From assembly GCF_039530225.1 (NCBI RefSeq), contig NZ_BAAAOH010000001.1, forward strand, positions 2,480,001 to 2,544,000: a stretch of 64,000 bases of DNA. The letters run 5' to 3'. Below, piece after piece: positions 16,276-25,200 of this stretch. A model generated the notes under the pieces. That model did not search any database, was not told where the DNA came from, and saw nothing but the letters and a program-made list of their open reading frames with translations. A program made the position numbers and the translations under genes. The first letter of the stretch is position 1. Each line of letters begins with the position of its first letter. The DNA is from Microbacterium pumilum (GTDB taxonomy: Bacteria; Actinomycetota; Actinomycetes; Actinomycetales; Microbacteriaceae).

Positions 16276-17673
16276 TCAGAGGTTGATCATGTGGCCGGCG
16301 AGGCCGTGGAAGGCTTCTTGTACGGCTTCCGACAGGGTCGGGTGCGTGTGGACGTTGCGCGCCGCCTCGAGGGCGGTCAGGTCCCACTTCTGCGCGAGGG
16401 TCAGTTCGGGCAGCAGCTCCGACACATCGGGTCCGATGAGGTGACCGCCGAGCAGTTCCAGGTGCTCGCCATCCGCGACGAGCTTCACGAAGCCGATCGG
16501 CTCGCCCAGGCCGTTCGCCTTGCCGTTCGCCGAGAACGGGAACTTGGCGACCTTGACGTCATAGCCGGCGTCGCGCGCCTGCTGCTCGGTCAGACCGAAC
16601 GAGGCGACCTGCGGGGAGCAGAAGGTGGCGCGCGGCATCATCCGGTAGTCGCCGAGCGCCATGGTCTCGGCCTTGCCGATGGTCTCGGCGGCGACGACGC
16701 CCTGTGCCTCGGCAACGTGCGCGAGCTGCAGTTTCGCCGTGACGTCGCCGATCGCGTAGATGTGAGGGACCGACGTGTGCATGAAGTCGTCGATCTCGAT
16801 CGCGCCACGATCGGTCAGCTTCACACCGGTGTTCTCGAGACCGAAGTTCTCGACGTTCGGCGCGAACCCGATCGACATCATGACCTTGTCGGCGTCGATC
16901 GAGGCCTGCGCGCCGTCCTTCGGGGTGTACGTCACGGTGACGCGATCGCCGTGGTCGACGACGGTCTCGACCTTGGTCGAGGTCAGGATGTCGACGCCGT
17001 ACTTCTTGTACTGGCGCGCGAGCTCCTTCGAGACTTCCTCGTCCTCCATCGGCAGGACGCGGTCGAGGAACTCGATGATCGTGACCTTCACGCCGTAGTT
17101 GACGAGGACGAACGCGAACTCCATGCCGATCGCGCCGGCGCCGACGATGACGATCGACTCGGGTAGGTCGCGAGCGAGGATCTGCTCCTCATACGTGACG
17201 ACGTTGCCGCCGAGCTCGACGCCCGGCAGCAGGCGGACCTTCGAGCCGGTCGAGATGATCGCGTTGTCGAAGGTCACGCGCTCCGTCGAGCCGTCGGACT
17301 TCTTGACGTCGATGGTGTTCGCGTCGACGAAGGAGCCGCGGCCGTCGTACTCGGTGACCTTGTTCTTCTTCATCAAGAAGTGGATGCCCCTGACGTGCGT
17401 GTCGGCGACCTTGCGGCTGCGGTCCCAGGCGGCACCGAAATCGAACGTCACGTCACCCGAAATGCCGAACAGATCGGCCTTGTGGTTGAACGTGTGCGCG
17501 AGATCGGCGTTCTTGAGAAGCGCTTTGGAAGGGATGCACCCGACGTTCAGGCAGACACCGCCCCAGTACTTCTCTTCGATGACCGCGACGGAAAGGCCGA
17601 GCTGAGCGCTTCGGACGGCCGCGACGTAACCGCCGGGGCCGGCGCCGAGAATGACGACGTCGTAGTGAGGCAT
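16276..17673 (-). CDS. lpdA: dihydrolipoyl dehydrogenase (E3)
   Basis: A 465-residue FAD disulfide oxidoreductase, the E3 subunit shared by pyruvate, 2-oxoglutarate and branched-chain dehydrogenase complexes. The FAD motif GAGPGG is at residues 10-15, the redox-active disulfide is C41/C46 in [11 protein letters not shown], the NAD motif is GAGAIG in the middle, and the HPTLSE motif near residue 444 supplies the active-site histidine-glutamate pair. In actinobacteria E3 usually stands apart from E1/E2 genes, as here. It is downstream of copC with 9 nt between; the -10 hexamer TAGGCT ends 6 nt before the ATG and contains the copC stop codon. Confidence 0.96.
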   Translation of the reverse strand: MPHYDVVILGAGPGGYVAAVRSAQLGLSVAVIEEKYWGGVCLNVGCIPSKALLKNADLAHTFNHKADLFGISGDVTFDFGAAWDRSRKVADTHVRGIHFLMKKNKVTEYDGRGSFVDANTIDVKKSDGSTERVTFDNAIISTGSKVRLLPGVELGGNVVTYEEQILARDLPESIVIVGAGAIGMEFAFVLVNYGVKVTIIEFLDRVLPMEDEEVSKELARQYKKYGVDILTSTKVETVVDHGDRVTVTYTPKDGAQASIDADKVMMSIGFAPNVENFGLENTGVKLTDRGAIEIDDFMHTSVPHIYAIGDVTAKLQLAHVAEAQGVVAAETIGKAETMALGDYRMMPRATFCSPQVASFGLTEQQARDAGYDVKVAKFPFSANGKANGLGEPIGFVKLVADGEHLELLGGHLIGPDVSELLPELTLAQKWDLTALEAARNVHTHPTLSEAVQEAFHGLAGHMINL

Positions 17674-17679
17674 GGATCC

Positions 17680-17685
17680 AGCCTA
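17680..17685 (-). promoter_or_regulatory. -10 hexamer TAGGCT, leaderless lpdA start, overlapping the copC stop
   Basis: The minus-strand TAG at 17685-17683 is both the copC stop codon and the first three bases of TAGGCT, which ends 6 nt before the lpdA ATG at 17673. Confidence 0.65.
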
Positions 17686-18366
17686 TCGGTCGGCGGGAGG
17701 CTCGCTCCCGGCCGCACGTGCCGCATCGGCCCGCAGCGCGGCCTTCTCCCGCTCACGCCTCGCGCGCGACACCAGGAGGTAGATGACGGCGCCACCCACG
17801 GCGGCGACGATGATCCCTCCGATGATCCAGGGCAGGGCCGCTTCGACGTCGCTGTCATCATCCGGCGCGACCGATGGCGAGGGCGTCGGGGTGATCGTCT
17901 CGATCGGTGAGGCGGTGGGCGCGGGCGTTGCGGTGGGCGTCTCCGTCGGAGTGGGCGTCGGAGCCGGGGCGACCGTGAAGGCGAGTTCGCCCGAGACCGG
18001 ATGACCGTCGCTCGAGACGACCTTCCAGAGCACGGTGACGGCACCGGATGCTGCGCCCGCGAGTGGCTGTGTCAGCACGTTGTCCTGCACGGTCGGCGCA
18101 CCAGCGGCGAGATTCGTGCCGGCGGCATCCGTCACCTGCACTTCGTTCGCACCCTCCTCGGTCGAGATGTCTGCGCTGAACGTGAGCGTCAACTGCGTGG
18201 GCAGTGCATCGAGGGTCGACTCCGCAGCCGGATCCGACGACACCAGCTCATCGTGTGCGAATGCGGGGGAGGCGACGAGCAGGCCGCCGGCGGACAACAG
18301 CACCGCTGCGAAGGCGGCGATCACGAAACGGACGGGGGAACGACGAGAGGAAGTCTGTGCAGGCAT
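17683..18366 (-). CDS. copC: CopC-domain copper-binding protein with C-terminal anchor
   Basis: A 227-residue exported protein. After a signal peptide ending in SPAFA, the mature chain begins at His38 (HDELVSSDP), the N-terminal copper ligand typical of CopC; the DGHPVSGELAFTV segment near residue 125 provides the second conserved His region. A Pro/Thr-rich stalk follows, then one transmembrane helix (LPWIIGGIIVAAVGGAVIYLLV) and a basic cytosolic tail, so the domain is held outside the membrane. CopC proteins bind Cu(II) for export or import; the CopD/YcnJ partner is not present here. ATG 18366 was chosen by the -10 hexamer 7 nt upstream and by the signal peptide; 16 codons of upstream open frame are discounted. 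The Cys/Met-rich gene is divergent. Confidence 0.88.
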   Translation of the reverse strand: MPAQTSSRRSPVRFVIAAFAAVLLSAGGLLVASPAFAHDELVSSDPAAESTLDALPTQLTLTFSADISTEEGANEVQVTDAAGTNLAAGAPTVQDNVLTQPLAGAASGAVTVLWKVVSSDGHPVSGELAFTVAPAPTPTPTETPTATPAPTASPIETITPTPSPSVAPDDDSDVEAALPWIIGGIIVAAVGGAVIYLLVSRARREREKAALRADAARAAGSEPPADR

Positions 18367-18373
18367 CCTCACC

Positions 18374-18379
18374 AGGCTA
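18374..18379 (-). promoter_or_regulatory. -10 hexamer TAGCCT, leaderless start of copC
   Basis: TAGCCT ends 7 nt before the ATG at 18366. Confidence 0.55.
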
Positions 18380-18456
18380 CGCCCGCCGCTTTGCGGTGTT
18401 TCGAGATGTCGCACCGTATGACGGGCTTGTGAATTGCTTCTGAGTGCGGTCGAAAC

Positions 18457-18470
18457 CCCGTGACGACGGG
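18457..18470. promoter_or_regulatory. possible operator between copC and the Cys/Met-rich gene
   Basis: CCCGT and ACGGG form a 5-bp inverted repeat around GACG. It sits between the divergent copper genes, upstream of the TAGCGT hexamer near 18484 that probably drives the storage-protein gene. A metal-responsive repressor such as CsoR would be a candidate, but the match is short and unproven. Confidence 0.3.
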
Positions 18471-18536
18471 CGGTTCTCGGAGTAGCGTGCCGGTCAGGCG
18501 GTCATCTCCGCCGAGGATGAGAAGAAGGAGCCCGAG

Positions 18537-18938
18537 ATGGATTCCATGATGATGGACGCCATGTCGAAAGACATGATGTCGATGCCCGGTATGGACTCGA
18601 TGGACATGTCGGTCCTGCAGGCGTGTATGGACGCCTGCTCGGCCTGCGAGCAGGCGTGCACGGTGTGTTCCACTCAGATGATGGATTGCGCGCCCGCGTG
18701 CATGAACTGCGCGGACATGTGCAACACGATGATGCGCGCCATGATGCGGATGCAGGGCATGAACGCGGCGACGATGATGTCGATGCTCGACGCGTGCATG
18801 GCCATGTGCCAGCTCTGCATGGACGAGTGCATGAAGCACGCAGACATGAGCGAGGTCTGCAAGATGTGTGCTCAGGCCTGCCAGGCCTGCATGGACGCGT
18901 GCATGGCAGTCAAGAACTCGATGATGGCGATGGGCTGA
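18537..18938 (+). CDS. Cys/Met-rich four-helix-bundle protein, Csp3-like copper storage candidate
   Basis: A 133-residue protein with 18 cysteines and about 36 methionines. The cysteines fall in four helical blocks at alternating 4- and 3-residue spacing: 30-34-37-41-44, 51-55-58-62, 87-91-94-98, and 108-111-115-118-122, so each block presents a row of thiols to the inside of a bundle. This is the arrangement of the DUF326/copper storage protein family (Csp1, Csp3), which store many Cu(I) ions. There is no signal peptide, so it should be cytosolic, like Csp3. Unusual here is a Met-rich N-terminal tail (residues 1-28) and Met-rich helix faces. AAGGAG at 18525-18530 lies 6 nt before the ATG. 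Divergent copC supports a copper role; metal and stoichiometry are inferred. Confidence 0.8.
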   Translation: MDSMMMDAMSKDMMSMPGMDSMDMSVLQACMDACSACEQACTVCSTQMMDCAPACMNCADMCNTMMRAMMRMQGMNAATMMSMLDACMAMCQLCMDECMKHADMSEVCKMCAQACQACMDACMAVKNSMMAMG

Positions 18939-18950
18939 GCCCGAACTGCA

Positions 18951-19301
18951 TCAGCCTCGCTGGATGTTGAACCGCTGGCCTCCGACGGCCAGCACGTTGT
19001 AGCGCCCGTGCACAGCCACGGGTGAGCCCGGAGCGACGTGCGCCGCCGCACCGGAGGCGCTCCACAGCGCGATCGGCGCCGAGTCCGTGAGAGTGCGGAC
19101 GATGACGACGCCGGTCGCGGCATCCGCCCACTCGACGATCGCGTCATCCCAGTCGGAGGGCGTCGCCGATGCGAGACGCGCCTGGATCAGGTGCAGCGCG
19201 TGCCCCGGTGCGAACGAGGAGCAGACGTCACCGTGGTCGCACATGCACGCCGCACGCTCCCGCACCTCGACGGGCGGGTTGTGGCGCTGCGGGCTCGACA
19301 C
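18951..19301 (-). CDS. hypothetical 116-residue protein with an N-terminal Cys/His cluster
   Basis: Not recognised. Near the N-terminus the sequence has a CMCDHGDVC cluster (residues about 19-27), followed by APGHALHLIQ, which could bind a metal or an iron-sulfur centre; the remainder is a small beta-rich domain ending in HGRYNVLAVGGQRFNIQRG. There is no signal peptide. An AAGGAG at 19309-19314 is 7 nt before the GTG at 19301, a clear ribosome site. It is convergent with the Cys/Met-rich gene, 12 nt apart, and may belong to the same metal theme, but this is only positional. Confidence 0.6.
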   Translation of the reverse strand: MSSPQRHNPPVEVRERAACMCDHGDVCSSFAPGHALHLIQARLASATPSDWDDAIVEWADAATGVVIVRTLTDSAPIALWSASGAAAHVAPGSPVAVHGRYNVLAVGGQRFNIQRG

Positions 19302-19447
19302 GGGAGTTCTCCTTCTGGTCGCTTCGGACTTTCACTGAGGTTACGGTGCGGACCCGAGGCACCGCATCCCGAGCGACACGGTGCGAAACATTCCGGAATC
19401 GCCCCGCCCGGACGCACATCCGGCCTTTCGCGCCAGGGGCGATCGGA

Positions 19448-19453
19448 TAGGCT
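19448..19453 (+). promoter_or_regulatory. -10 hexamer TAGGCT of garA
   Basis: TAGGCT lies 23 nt before the GTG at 19477, giving a short leader that contains the ribosome site GAGAAGGGA. Confidence 0.5.
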
Positions 19454-19476
19454 TGCAGGCCAGAGAAGGGATCACC

Positions 19477-19986
19477 GTGGAGGACTACCGCCGACCCGAG
19501 CCGGATGAGATCCGCCGAGGTTCGAGCCTCAGTGGGGACGCCGGCGAAATCGATCGCGGCACCGACACGACGCAGACTTTCGGGCACGATTCCGACCTGT
19601 CGTTCGTGCCGTTCGGCAGCGATCTCTCGGCGGCGGAGCTCGAGGCGATCGACGCTCTTCCGAGCGGCGCCGCGCTGCTGATCGTCCGCTCCGGTCCCAC
19701 TGCGGGCGCCCGCTACCTGCTCGACACCGACGTCACGACCGTCGGACGACATCCCGAGGCCGACATCTTCTTCGATGACGTCACGGTCTCGCGGCGTCAC
19801 GCCGAGATCACCCGGGATGCGGCGAACTTCGAACTCGTCGACCAGCGATCGCTGAACGGCACGTATGTGAACGGCGAGCGCGTGGATCGAGCGGCGCTCA
19901 TCAACGGCTCCGAAGTGCGCATCGGCAAGTTCCGGCTGAACTTCTTCGTATCGCCCGCTGACCTGGCTCAGCCCGCGGACGGGTGA
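19477..19986 (+). CDS. garA: FHA-domain signalling protein, GarA/OdhI type
   Basis: A 169-residue protein. The N-terminal tail contains DTTQTF (residues 30-35), corresponding to the ETTSVF segment of mycobacterial GarA where kinases phosphorylate threonine; the FHA domain follows (about residues 68-158) with GRHPEADIFFDD, VSRRHAEI and LNGTYVNG, the phosphothreonine-binding loops. In mycobacteria and corynebacteria the unphosphorylated protein inhibits 2-oxoglutarate dehydrogenase and glutamate metabolism, and phosphorylation by PknB/PknG/PknL relieves this. The gene overlaps ftsR by one base, as in the order garA-ftsR of M. tuberculosis (Rv1827-Rv1828). GTG 19477 was chosen because GAGAAGGGA lies 6 nt upstream. 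Confidence 0.88.
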   Translation: MEDYRRPEPDEIRRGSSLSGDAGEIDRGTDTTQTFGHDSDLSFVPFGSDLSAAELEAIDALPSGAALLIVRSGPTAGARYLLDTDVTTVGRHPEADIFFDDVTVSRRHAEITRDAANFELVDQRSLNGTYVNGERVDRAALINGSEVRIGKFRLNFFVSPADLAQPADG

Positions 19987-20678
19987 TGCCCGCCGCATCC
20001 GCCCGCGAACGTCCATCGTCCGCGGGTCTCCTGAGCATTGGGCAGGTGCTCGCGAGGCTCTCGCCGGAGTTCCCCACCCTGACCTCCAGCAAGCTCCGAT
20101 TCCTCGAAGTGCAGGGCATCGTGACGCCCCTGCGAACCGAGTCGGGCTATCGCAAATTCACACCCGACGATCTCGAGCGTCTGCGACTCGCGCTCACGCT
20201 GCAACGCGATCACTACCTTCCCCTGGTCGTCATCCGCGAGTACCTGGAGGACGTCGATGCCGGCCGCGATCCGGCGACTCCGACCGCCGTGCCGCCGCCG
20301 TCGATCGTCCCGGCGCCCCGACGGTATCGCCGCGAAGAGCTGCTCGTGGCCGCGGGTGCCGCGCCGCAGCTGCTCAACGATGCGATCAGCACCGGCGTGC
20401 TGGTCGGCTCGGACTCCTACAACGACCAGTCCGTCGCGCTGCTGCGTGCGCTCGTCGCTCTCGACCGGCACGGCATCGAGCCCCGTCACGTGCGAGCGCT
20501 GCGCCAGAACGCGGAACGCGACGTCGCCCTCGTCGAGTCTGCGCTGGCGCCACTCTTGCGGCGGACGGACGCAGCTTCGCTCGGTCGAGCCGGGGAACTC
20601 GCCACCGAGCTCGCCAAACGTCTCGAGGAGGTGCGCGCGATCTTCGTGCGCTCCGCGCTCGACCGGCTGCTCTCCTGA
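19986..20678 (+). CDS. ftsR: MerR-family regulator FtsR
   Basis: A 230-residue regulator with an N-terminal winged HTH: LSIGQVLARLSPEFP, then TSSKLRFLEVQGIVTPLRT and ESGYRKFTPDDLERL. The C-terminal half is helical, without the cysteines of metal-sensing MerR proteins. Family knowledge: the C. glutamicum homologue activates ftsZ; the M. tuberculosis homologue is Rv1828. In this window a candidate target is the AT-rich leader of ftsZ at 51901-51921. The ATG at 19986 overlaps the garA stop (TGATG), so translation is likely coupled; a GTG one codon earlier (19983) is possible. Confidence 0.82.
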   Translation: MPAASARERPSSAGLLSIGQVLARLSPEFPTLTSSKLRFLEVQGIVTPLRTESGYRKFTPDDLERLRLALTLQRDHYLPLVVIREYLEDVDAGRDPATPTAVPPPSIVPAPRRYRREELLVAAGAAPQLLNDAISTGVLVGSDSYNDQSVALLRALVALDRHGIEPRHVRALRQNAERDVALVESALAPLLRRTDAASLGRAGELATELAKRLEEVRAIFVRSALDRLLS

Positions 20679-20792
20679 ACGCGGTCGACGAGCCCGCCGC
20701 ACGCGACACGCCGACGGCTCGCGGCGGATGTCGTTGCCCGAGGCGGGGGGCTGATCTAGCGTGGACATAACGGGCCCAGAGGGGGGATGCGC

Positions 20793-21338
20793 ATGACCGG
20801 TCGCGATTCAGGCGACGATCAGCCATTCGTGGCCGATCTCCTCTTCACCGACGGACTTCCGCAGATGGATGACGAAGTCGGCTATCGCGGCGCCGTTGCA
20901 GCGCGTGCCGCCGGCATCACCTACCGCCAGCTCGACTACTGGGCGCGAACCGAGCTGGTCGAGCCTACTGTGCGCGGGGCGACCGGCTCCGGTTCGCAGC
21001 GGCTCTACGGCTTCCGCGACATCCTGGTGCTCAAGCTTGTGAAGCGACTGCTCGACACCGGCATCTCGCTGCAGCAGATCCGCACCGCCGTCGAGCAGCT
21101 GAGGTCATCCGGCATCCGCGATCTTGCCGGCACGACGCTCATGAGCGATGGCGCGTCCGTTTACCTCTGCACCTCGAACGACGAGGTCATCGACCTCGTG
21201 AGCCGGGGCCAGGGTGTGTTCGGCATCGCCGTCGGCAAGGTGCTGAGCGAGGTGGAATCGACGCTCGTCGACTTCGACCCGCAGGCCCCCGACACGACGG
21301 ACGAATTGTCGGCGCGTCGCGCCGCGCGGACGGCCTGA
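20793..21338 (+). CDS. second MerR-family regulator (Rv1830-like)
   Basis: A 181-residue regulator. Residues about 31-100 hold the MerR DNA-binding domain: YRGAVAARAAGITYRQLDYWARTELVEPT and SQRLYGFRDILVLKLVKRLLDTGISLQQI. The C-terminal part is not a known sensor domain. Order garA-ftsR-MerR matches Rv1827-Rv1828-Rv1830 of M. tuberculosis (Rv1830 is linked to cell division in mycobacteria), although the nuclease gene Rv1829 that lies between in mycobacteria is missing here. ATG 20793 has an AGAGGGGG ribosome site 7 nt upstream; the in-frame ATG at 20787 is too close to it. Confidence 0.78.
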   Translation: MTGRDSGDDQPFVADLLFTDGLPQMDDEVGYRGAVAARAAGITYRQLDYWARTELVEPTVRGATGSGSQRLYGFRDILVLKLVKRLLDTGISLQQIRTAVEQLRSSGIRDLAGTTLMSDGASVYLCTSNDEVIDLVSRGQGVFGIAVGKVLSEVESTLVDFDPQAPDTTDELSARRAARTA

Positions 21339-21384
21339 CCTTCGATTCGGGCGCTTCGCGGCCCGCTCGACAACCGGGGCGGGA

Positions 21385-22194
21385 CTATGCCCGGGCTTCG
21401 CCGGCGACGGGGATGCGTCCGGTGCGCATCACTCGGTCGAGCAGCGCGTCGAAGTCGGCCGCGAGCTCCTGAGCCGAGTCGCCCGGCCAGATGTGCAGCG
21501 GCTTCGCCGCACCCTGTGCCTGCTGGAGCGACGTGCGCTCGGGCAGCTGGGGTGCGAGTACGAGCGGGCCGAACATGTCGCGCAGCTCTTTGATGCGGAA
21601 CTGGTGTTCGATCGACTGCGGGCGGACGCGGTTGACGACGATGCCGAGGGGCTGAAGTCGCGGCGAAAGTCCTCGGCGGATCTCTTCGATCGCGCGCAGG
21701 GCGCGATCGGCAGCCGCCACCGAGAACAGACCGGGCTCGGTCACGACGATGACGCGATCAGACGCGGCCCATGCCGTGCGGGTGAGCGCGTTGAGAGACG
21801 GAGCGCAGTCGATCAGCACGAGGTCGTAGTCGGCCTCGATCGTGGCCAGTGCCTCCTCGAGCTTCCAGACGTCGCGGACACTGGGGTGCGGGCCGTCGAA
21901 GTTGATCGCCGATGGACTGCCGATCATGACGTCGATCGTTCCCGGGTGGACCTTCGCCCAGCCGCTGGACGTGATCGCCTGCCGGACGATCTTCTCCTTC
22001 GGATTGCCGAGCACATCCGAGACGTTGAGCCGGCCGGCAACCTGGATGTCCATGCCCGTAGAGACGTCGGACTGAGGATCGAGGTCGACCACGAGCGTGC
22101 GAACTCCCCGCGCAAATGCGGCAGAGGCGAGTCCCAGCGTCACGGTTGTTTTACCGACCCCGCCCTTGAGCGAGCTGACGGAGAGTACGTGCAC
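21385..22194 (-). CDS. ParA/Soj-family ATPase
   Basis: A 269-residue ATPase. The deviant Walker A motif KGGVGKTTV is at residues 10-18, the Walker A' DLDPQSDVS near 38-46, Walker B IDCAPS near 128. ParA-type ATPases dimerise on DNA when bound to ATP and move cargo. There is no ParB partner beside it, and the replication origin with the housekeeping parAB is not in this window, so this is an orphan ParA (compare PldP of corynebacteria). GTG at 22194 lies 8 nt after TAACGT, fitting a leaderless transcript divergent from pyc. Confidence 0.85.
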   Translation of the reverse strand: MHVLSVSSLKGGVGKTTVTLGLASAAFARGVRTLVVDLDPQSDVSTGMDIQVAGRLNVSDVLGNPKEKIVRQAITSSGWAKVHPGTIDVMIGSPSAINFDGPHPSVRDVWKLEEALATIEADYDLVLIDCAPSLNALTRTAWAASDRVIVVTEPGLFSVAAADRALRAIEEIRRGLSPRLQPLGIVVNRVRPQSIEHQFRIKELRDMFGPLVLAPQLPERTSLQQAQGAAKPLHIWPGDSAQELAADFDALLDRVMRTGRIPVAGEARA

Positions 22195-22202
22195 AAGGCT
22201 CT

Positions 22203-22208
22203 ACGTTA
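22203..22208 (-). promoter_or_regulatory. -10 hexamer TAACGT, leaderless start of the ParA gene
   Basis: TAACGT ends 8 nt before the GTG at 22194. Confidence 0.45.
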
Positions 22209-22216
22209 CCTTCCCC

Positions 22217-22222
22217 TAGGCT
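22217..22222 (+). promoter_or_regulatory. -10 hexamer TAGGCT of pyc
   Basis: TAGGCT would give a leader of about 40 nt before the ATG at 22268. It lies 9 nt from the divergent ParA hexamer. Confidence 0.45.
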
Positions 22223-22267
22223 GATGGCACACTCAACCCGCTTCCAAGGCTGCTCAGCGAGGTGTGC

Positions 22268-25200
22268 ATGTTCCGAAAGATCCTGGTCGCGAACCGGGGT
22301 GAAATCGCCATCCGAGCGTTTCGCGCCGCATACGAGCTGGGCGCTCGCACCGTCGCGGTCTACCCGCACGAGGACCGCAATTCGCTGCATCGGCTGAAGG
22401 CCGACGAGGCGTACCTGATCGGCGAGAAGGGGCATCCCGTCCGGGCCTACCTCGACGTTTCGGAGATCATCCGCGTGGCCCGCGAATCCGGTGCGGACGC
22501 GATCTACCCCGGCTACGGGTTCCTCTCGGAGAACCCCGACCTCGCCGAGCAGGCGGCCGCGAACGGCATCGCGTTCATCGGACCGCCCGCGAGCGTGCTC
22601 GAGATGGCGGGCAACAAGGTGACCGCGAAGCACCACGCGATCGCGGCCGGAGTGCCCGTGCTGCGCTCGACGGAGGCGTCCGACGATCTCGACGCGCTCG
22701 TCGCGCAAGCCGACGACATCGGCTTCCCCATCTTCGCCAAGGCCGTCGCAGGTGGCGGCGGTCGCGGCATGCGGCGTGTCGAGACGCGCGAAGAGCTCGC
22801 GCCCGCACTCGCCGAGGCCATGCGAGAGGCCGCCAGCGCGTTCGGCGACGCCCGGATGTTCCTCGAGCAGGCGGTGCAGCGGCCGCGTCACGTCGAGGTG
22901 CAGATCCTCGCCGACAAGACCGGCACGACAGTGCACCTCTTCGAGCGCGACTGCTCGGTGCAGCGCCGCCACCAGAAGGTGATCGAGATCGCCCCCGCGC
23001 CGAACCTCGACCCCGACGTGCGCGATGCGCTGCACCGTCACGCCGTCGCCTTCGCGGAGTCGATCGGGTACGAGAACGCCGGCACGGTCGAGTTCCTGCT
23101 CGAGACCGCCGGACCTCGCACCGGCGAGATCGTGTTCATCGAAATGAACCCGCGCATCCAGGTCGAGCACACCGTCACCGAGGAGGTGACGGATGTCGAT
23201 CTCGTGCAGTCGCAGATGCGCATCGCGGCGGGTCAGAACCTCGCCGACCTCGGCCTGCTGCAGCACCAGATCCAGCTGCGCGGGGCCGCGCTGCAGTGCC
23301 GCATCACGACGGAGGACCCGACCCAGGGCTTCCGGCCCGACACGGGCAAGATCACCACGTACCGCTCGCCGGGTGGTGCCGGGATCCGACTCGACGGCGG
23401 CACGACAGCCGCCGGGTCGCAGATCAGTCCGCATTTCGACTCGATGCTGGCCAAGCTGACCTGCCGCGGCCGCGACTTCGGCGCCGCGGTCGTCCGGGCG
23501 CGGCGCGCGCTGGCCGAGTTCCGCATTCGCGGCGTGTCGACCAACATCCCGTTCCTGCAGGCGGTGCTCGATGATCCGGATTTCGTCGCGGGCAATGTCA
23601 GCACGTCGTTCATCGATGAGCGTCCGCAGCTGCTGCGCGGCCGCGAGTCGAAGGACCGCGGCACGAAGATGCTCAACTGGCTCGTCGATACCACCGTGAA
23701 CCAGCCGAACGGCGAGAACCCGGTCACCGTCGATCCCCGGCTGAAGCTGCCGCGACTCGACCTGACCGTGCCCGCGCCGGCAGGGTCCCGGCAGCGGCTG
23801 CTCGAGCTCGGACCCGCGGGATTCGCGCGGGCGCTGCGTGAGCAGACCGCCCTCGGCGTCACCGAGACGACCTTCCGCGACGCACATCAGTCGCTGCTGG
23901 CGACCCGCGTGCGGACAAAAGACCTCGCCATCGTCGCACCCTACGTCGCTCGCATGACCCCGCAGCTCCTCTCGGTCGAGGCCTGGGGCGGTGCGACCTA
24001 CGACGTCGCCCTGCGGTTCCTCGGCGAGGACCCGTGGGAGCGCCTGGACACCCTCCGCGGCGCCCTTCCCAACATCGCGATCCAGATGCTGCTGCGCGGC
24101 CGCAACACGGTCGGCTACACGCCATACCCGACCGAGGTCACCGACGCGTTCGTCCGCGAGGCGGCGACGAGCGGCATCGACATCTTCCGCATCTTCGACG
24201 CGCTCAACGACGTCAACCAGATGCGCCCGGCGATCGACTCCGTCCTCGCGACGGGAACCGCCGTCGCCGAGGTGGCCGTCTGCTACACCGGCGACCTGCT
24301 CAACCCGGCCGAGGATCTCTACACCCTCGACTACTACCTGCGACTGGCCGAGCAGATCGTCGACGCGGGGGCCCACATCCTCGCGATCAAGGACATGGCG
24401 GGCCTCCTGCGGCCGAGTGCGGCATCCCGCCTCGTCACGGCGCTTCGCGAGCGTTTCGATGTGCCGGTCCACGTGCACACGCACGACACCGCCGGGGGTC
24501 AGCTCGCCACCCTGCTCGCCGCGAGCATGGCGGGGGCGGATGCCGTCGACGCGGCCGCCGCGCCCATGTCGGGCACGACGAGCCAGCCCTCGCTCTCGGC
24601 GCTCGTCGCCTCGCTGTCCCACACCGAGCGCGACACCGGGATCGATCTCGACGCCGTGTCGGACCTGGAGCCGTACTGGGAGGCCGTGCGCCACCTGTAT
24701 CGACCCTTCGAGTCGGGTCTGCCCGGCCCCACCGGTCGCGTGTACCACCACGAGATCCCGGGTGGGCAGCTGTCGAACCTGCGGCAGCAGGCCATCGCCC
24801 TGGGTCTGGCAGAGGACTTCGAGCTGATCGAGGACATGTACGCCGCCGCGAACAACATCCTCGGCCGCGTGCCCAAGGTCACACCCTCGTCGAAGGTGGT
24901 GGGCGATCTCGCGCTGCACCTCGCGGCAGTCAAGGCCGATCCGGCCGATTTCGCCGAGAACCCGCAGAACTACGACATCCCCGACTCGGTCGTCGGCTTC
25001 ATGGCGGGTGAACTGGGTGATCTGCCCGGCGGCTGGCCCGAGCCGTTCCGCACCAAGGTGCTGCAGGGGCGTGAGGTGAACATCGCCGTCACGCCGCTCA
25101 CGGCTGCCGAGTCGACGGCTCTGGAGGGGGATGCCGCGGCTCGCCGCGACATGCTCAACCGGCTTCTCTTCCCCGCCCCCACACGCGCGTTCCACCAGGT

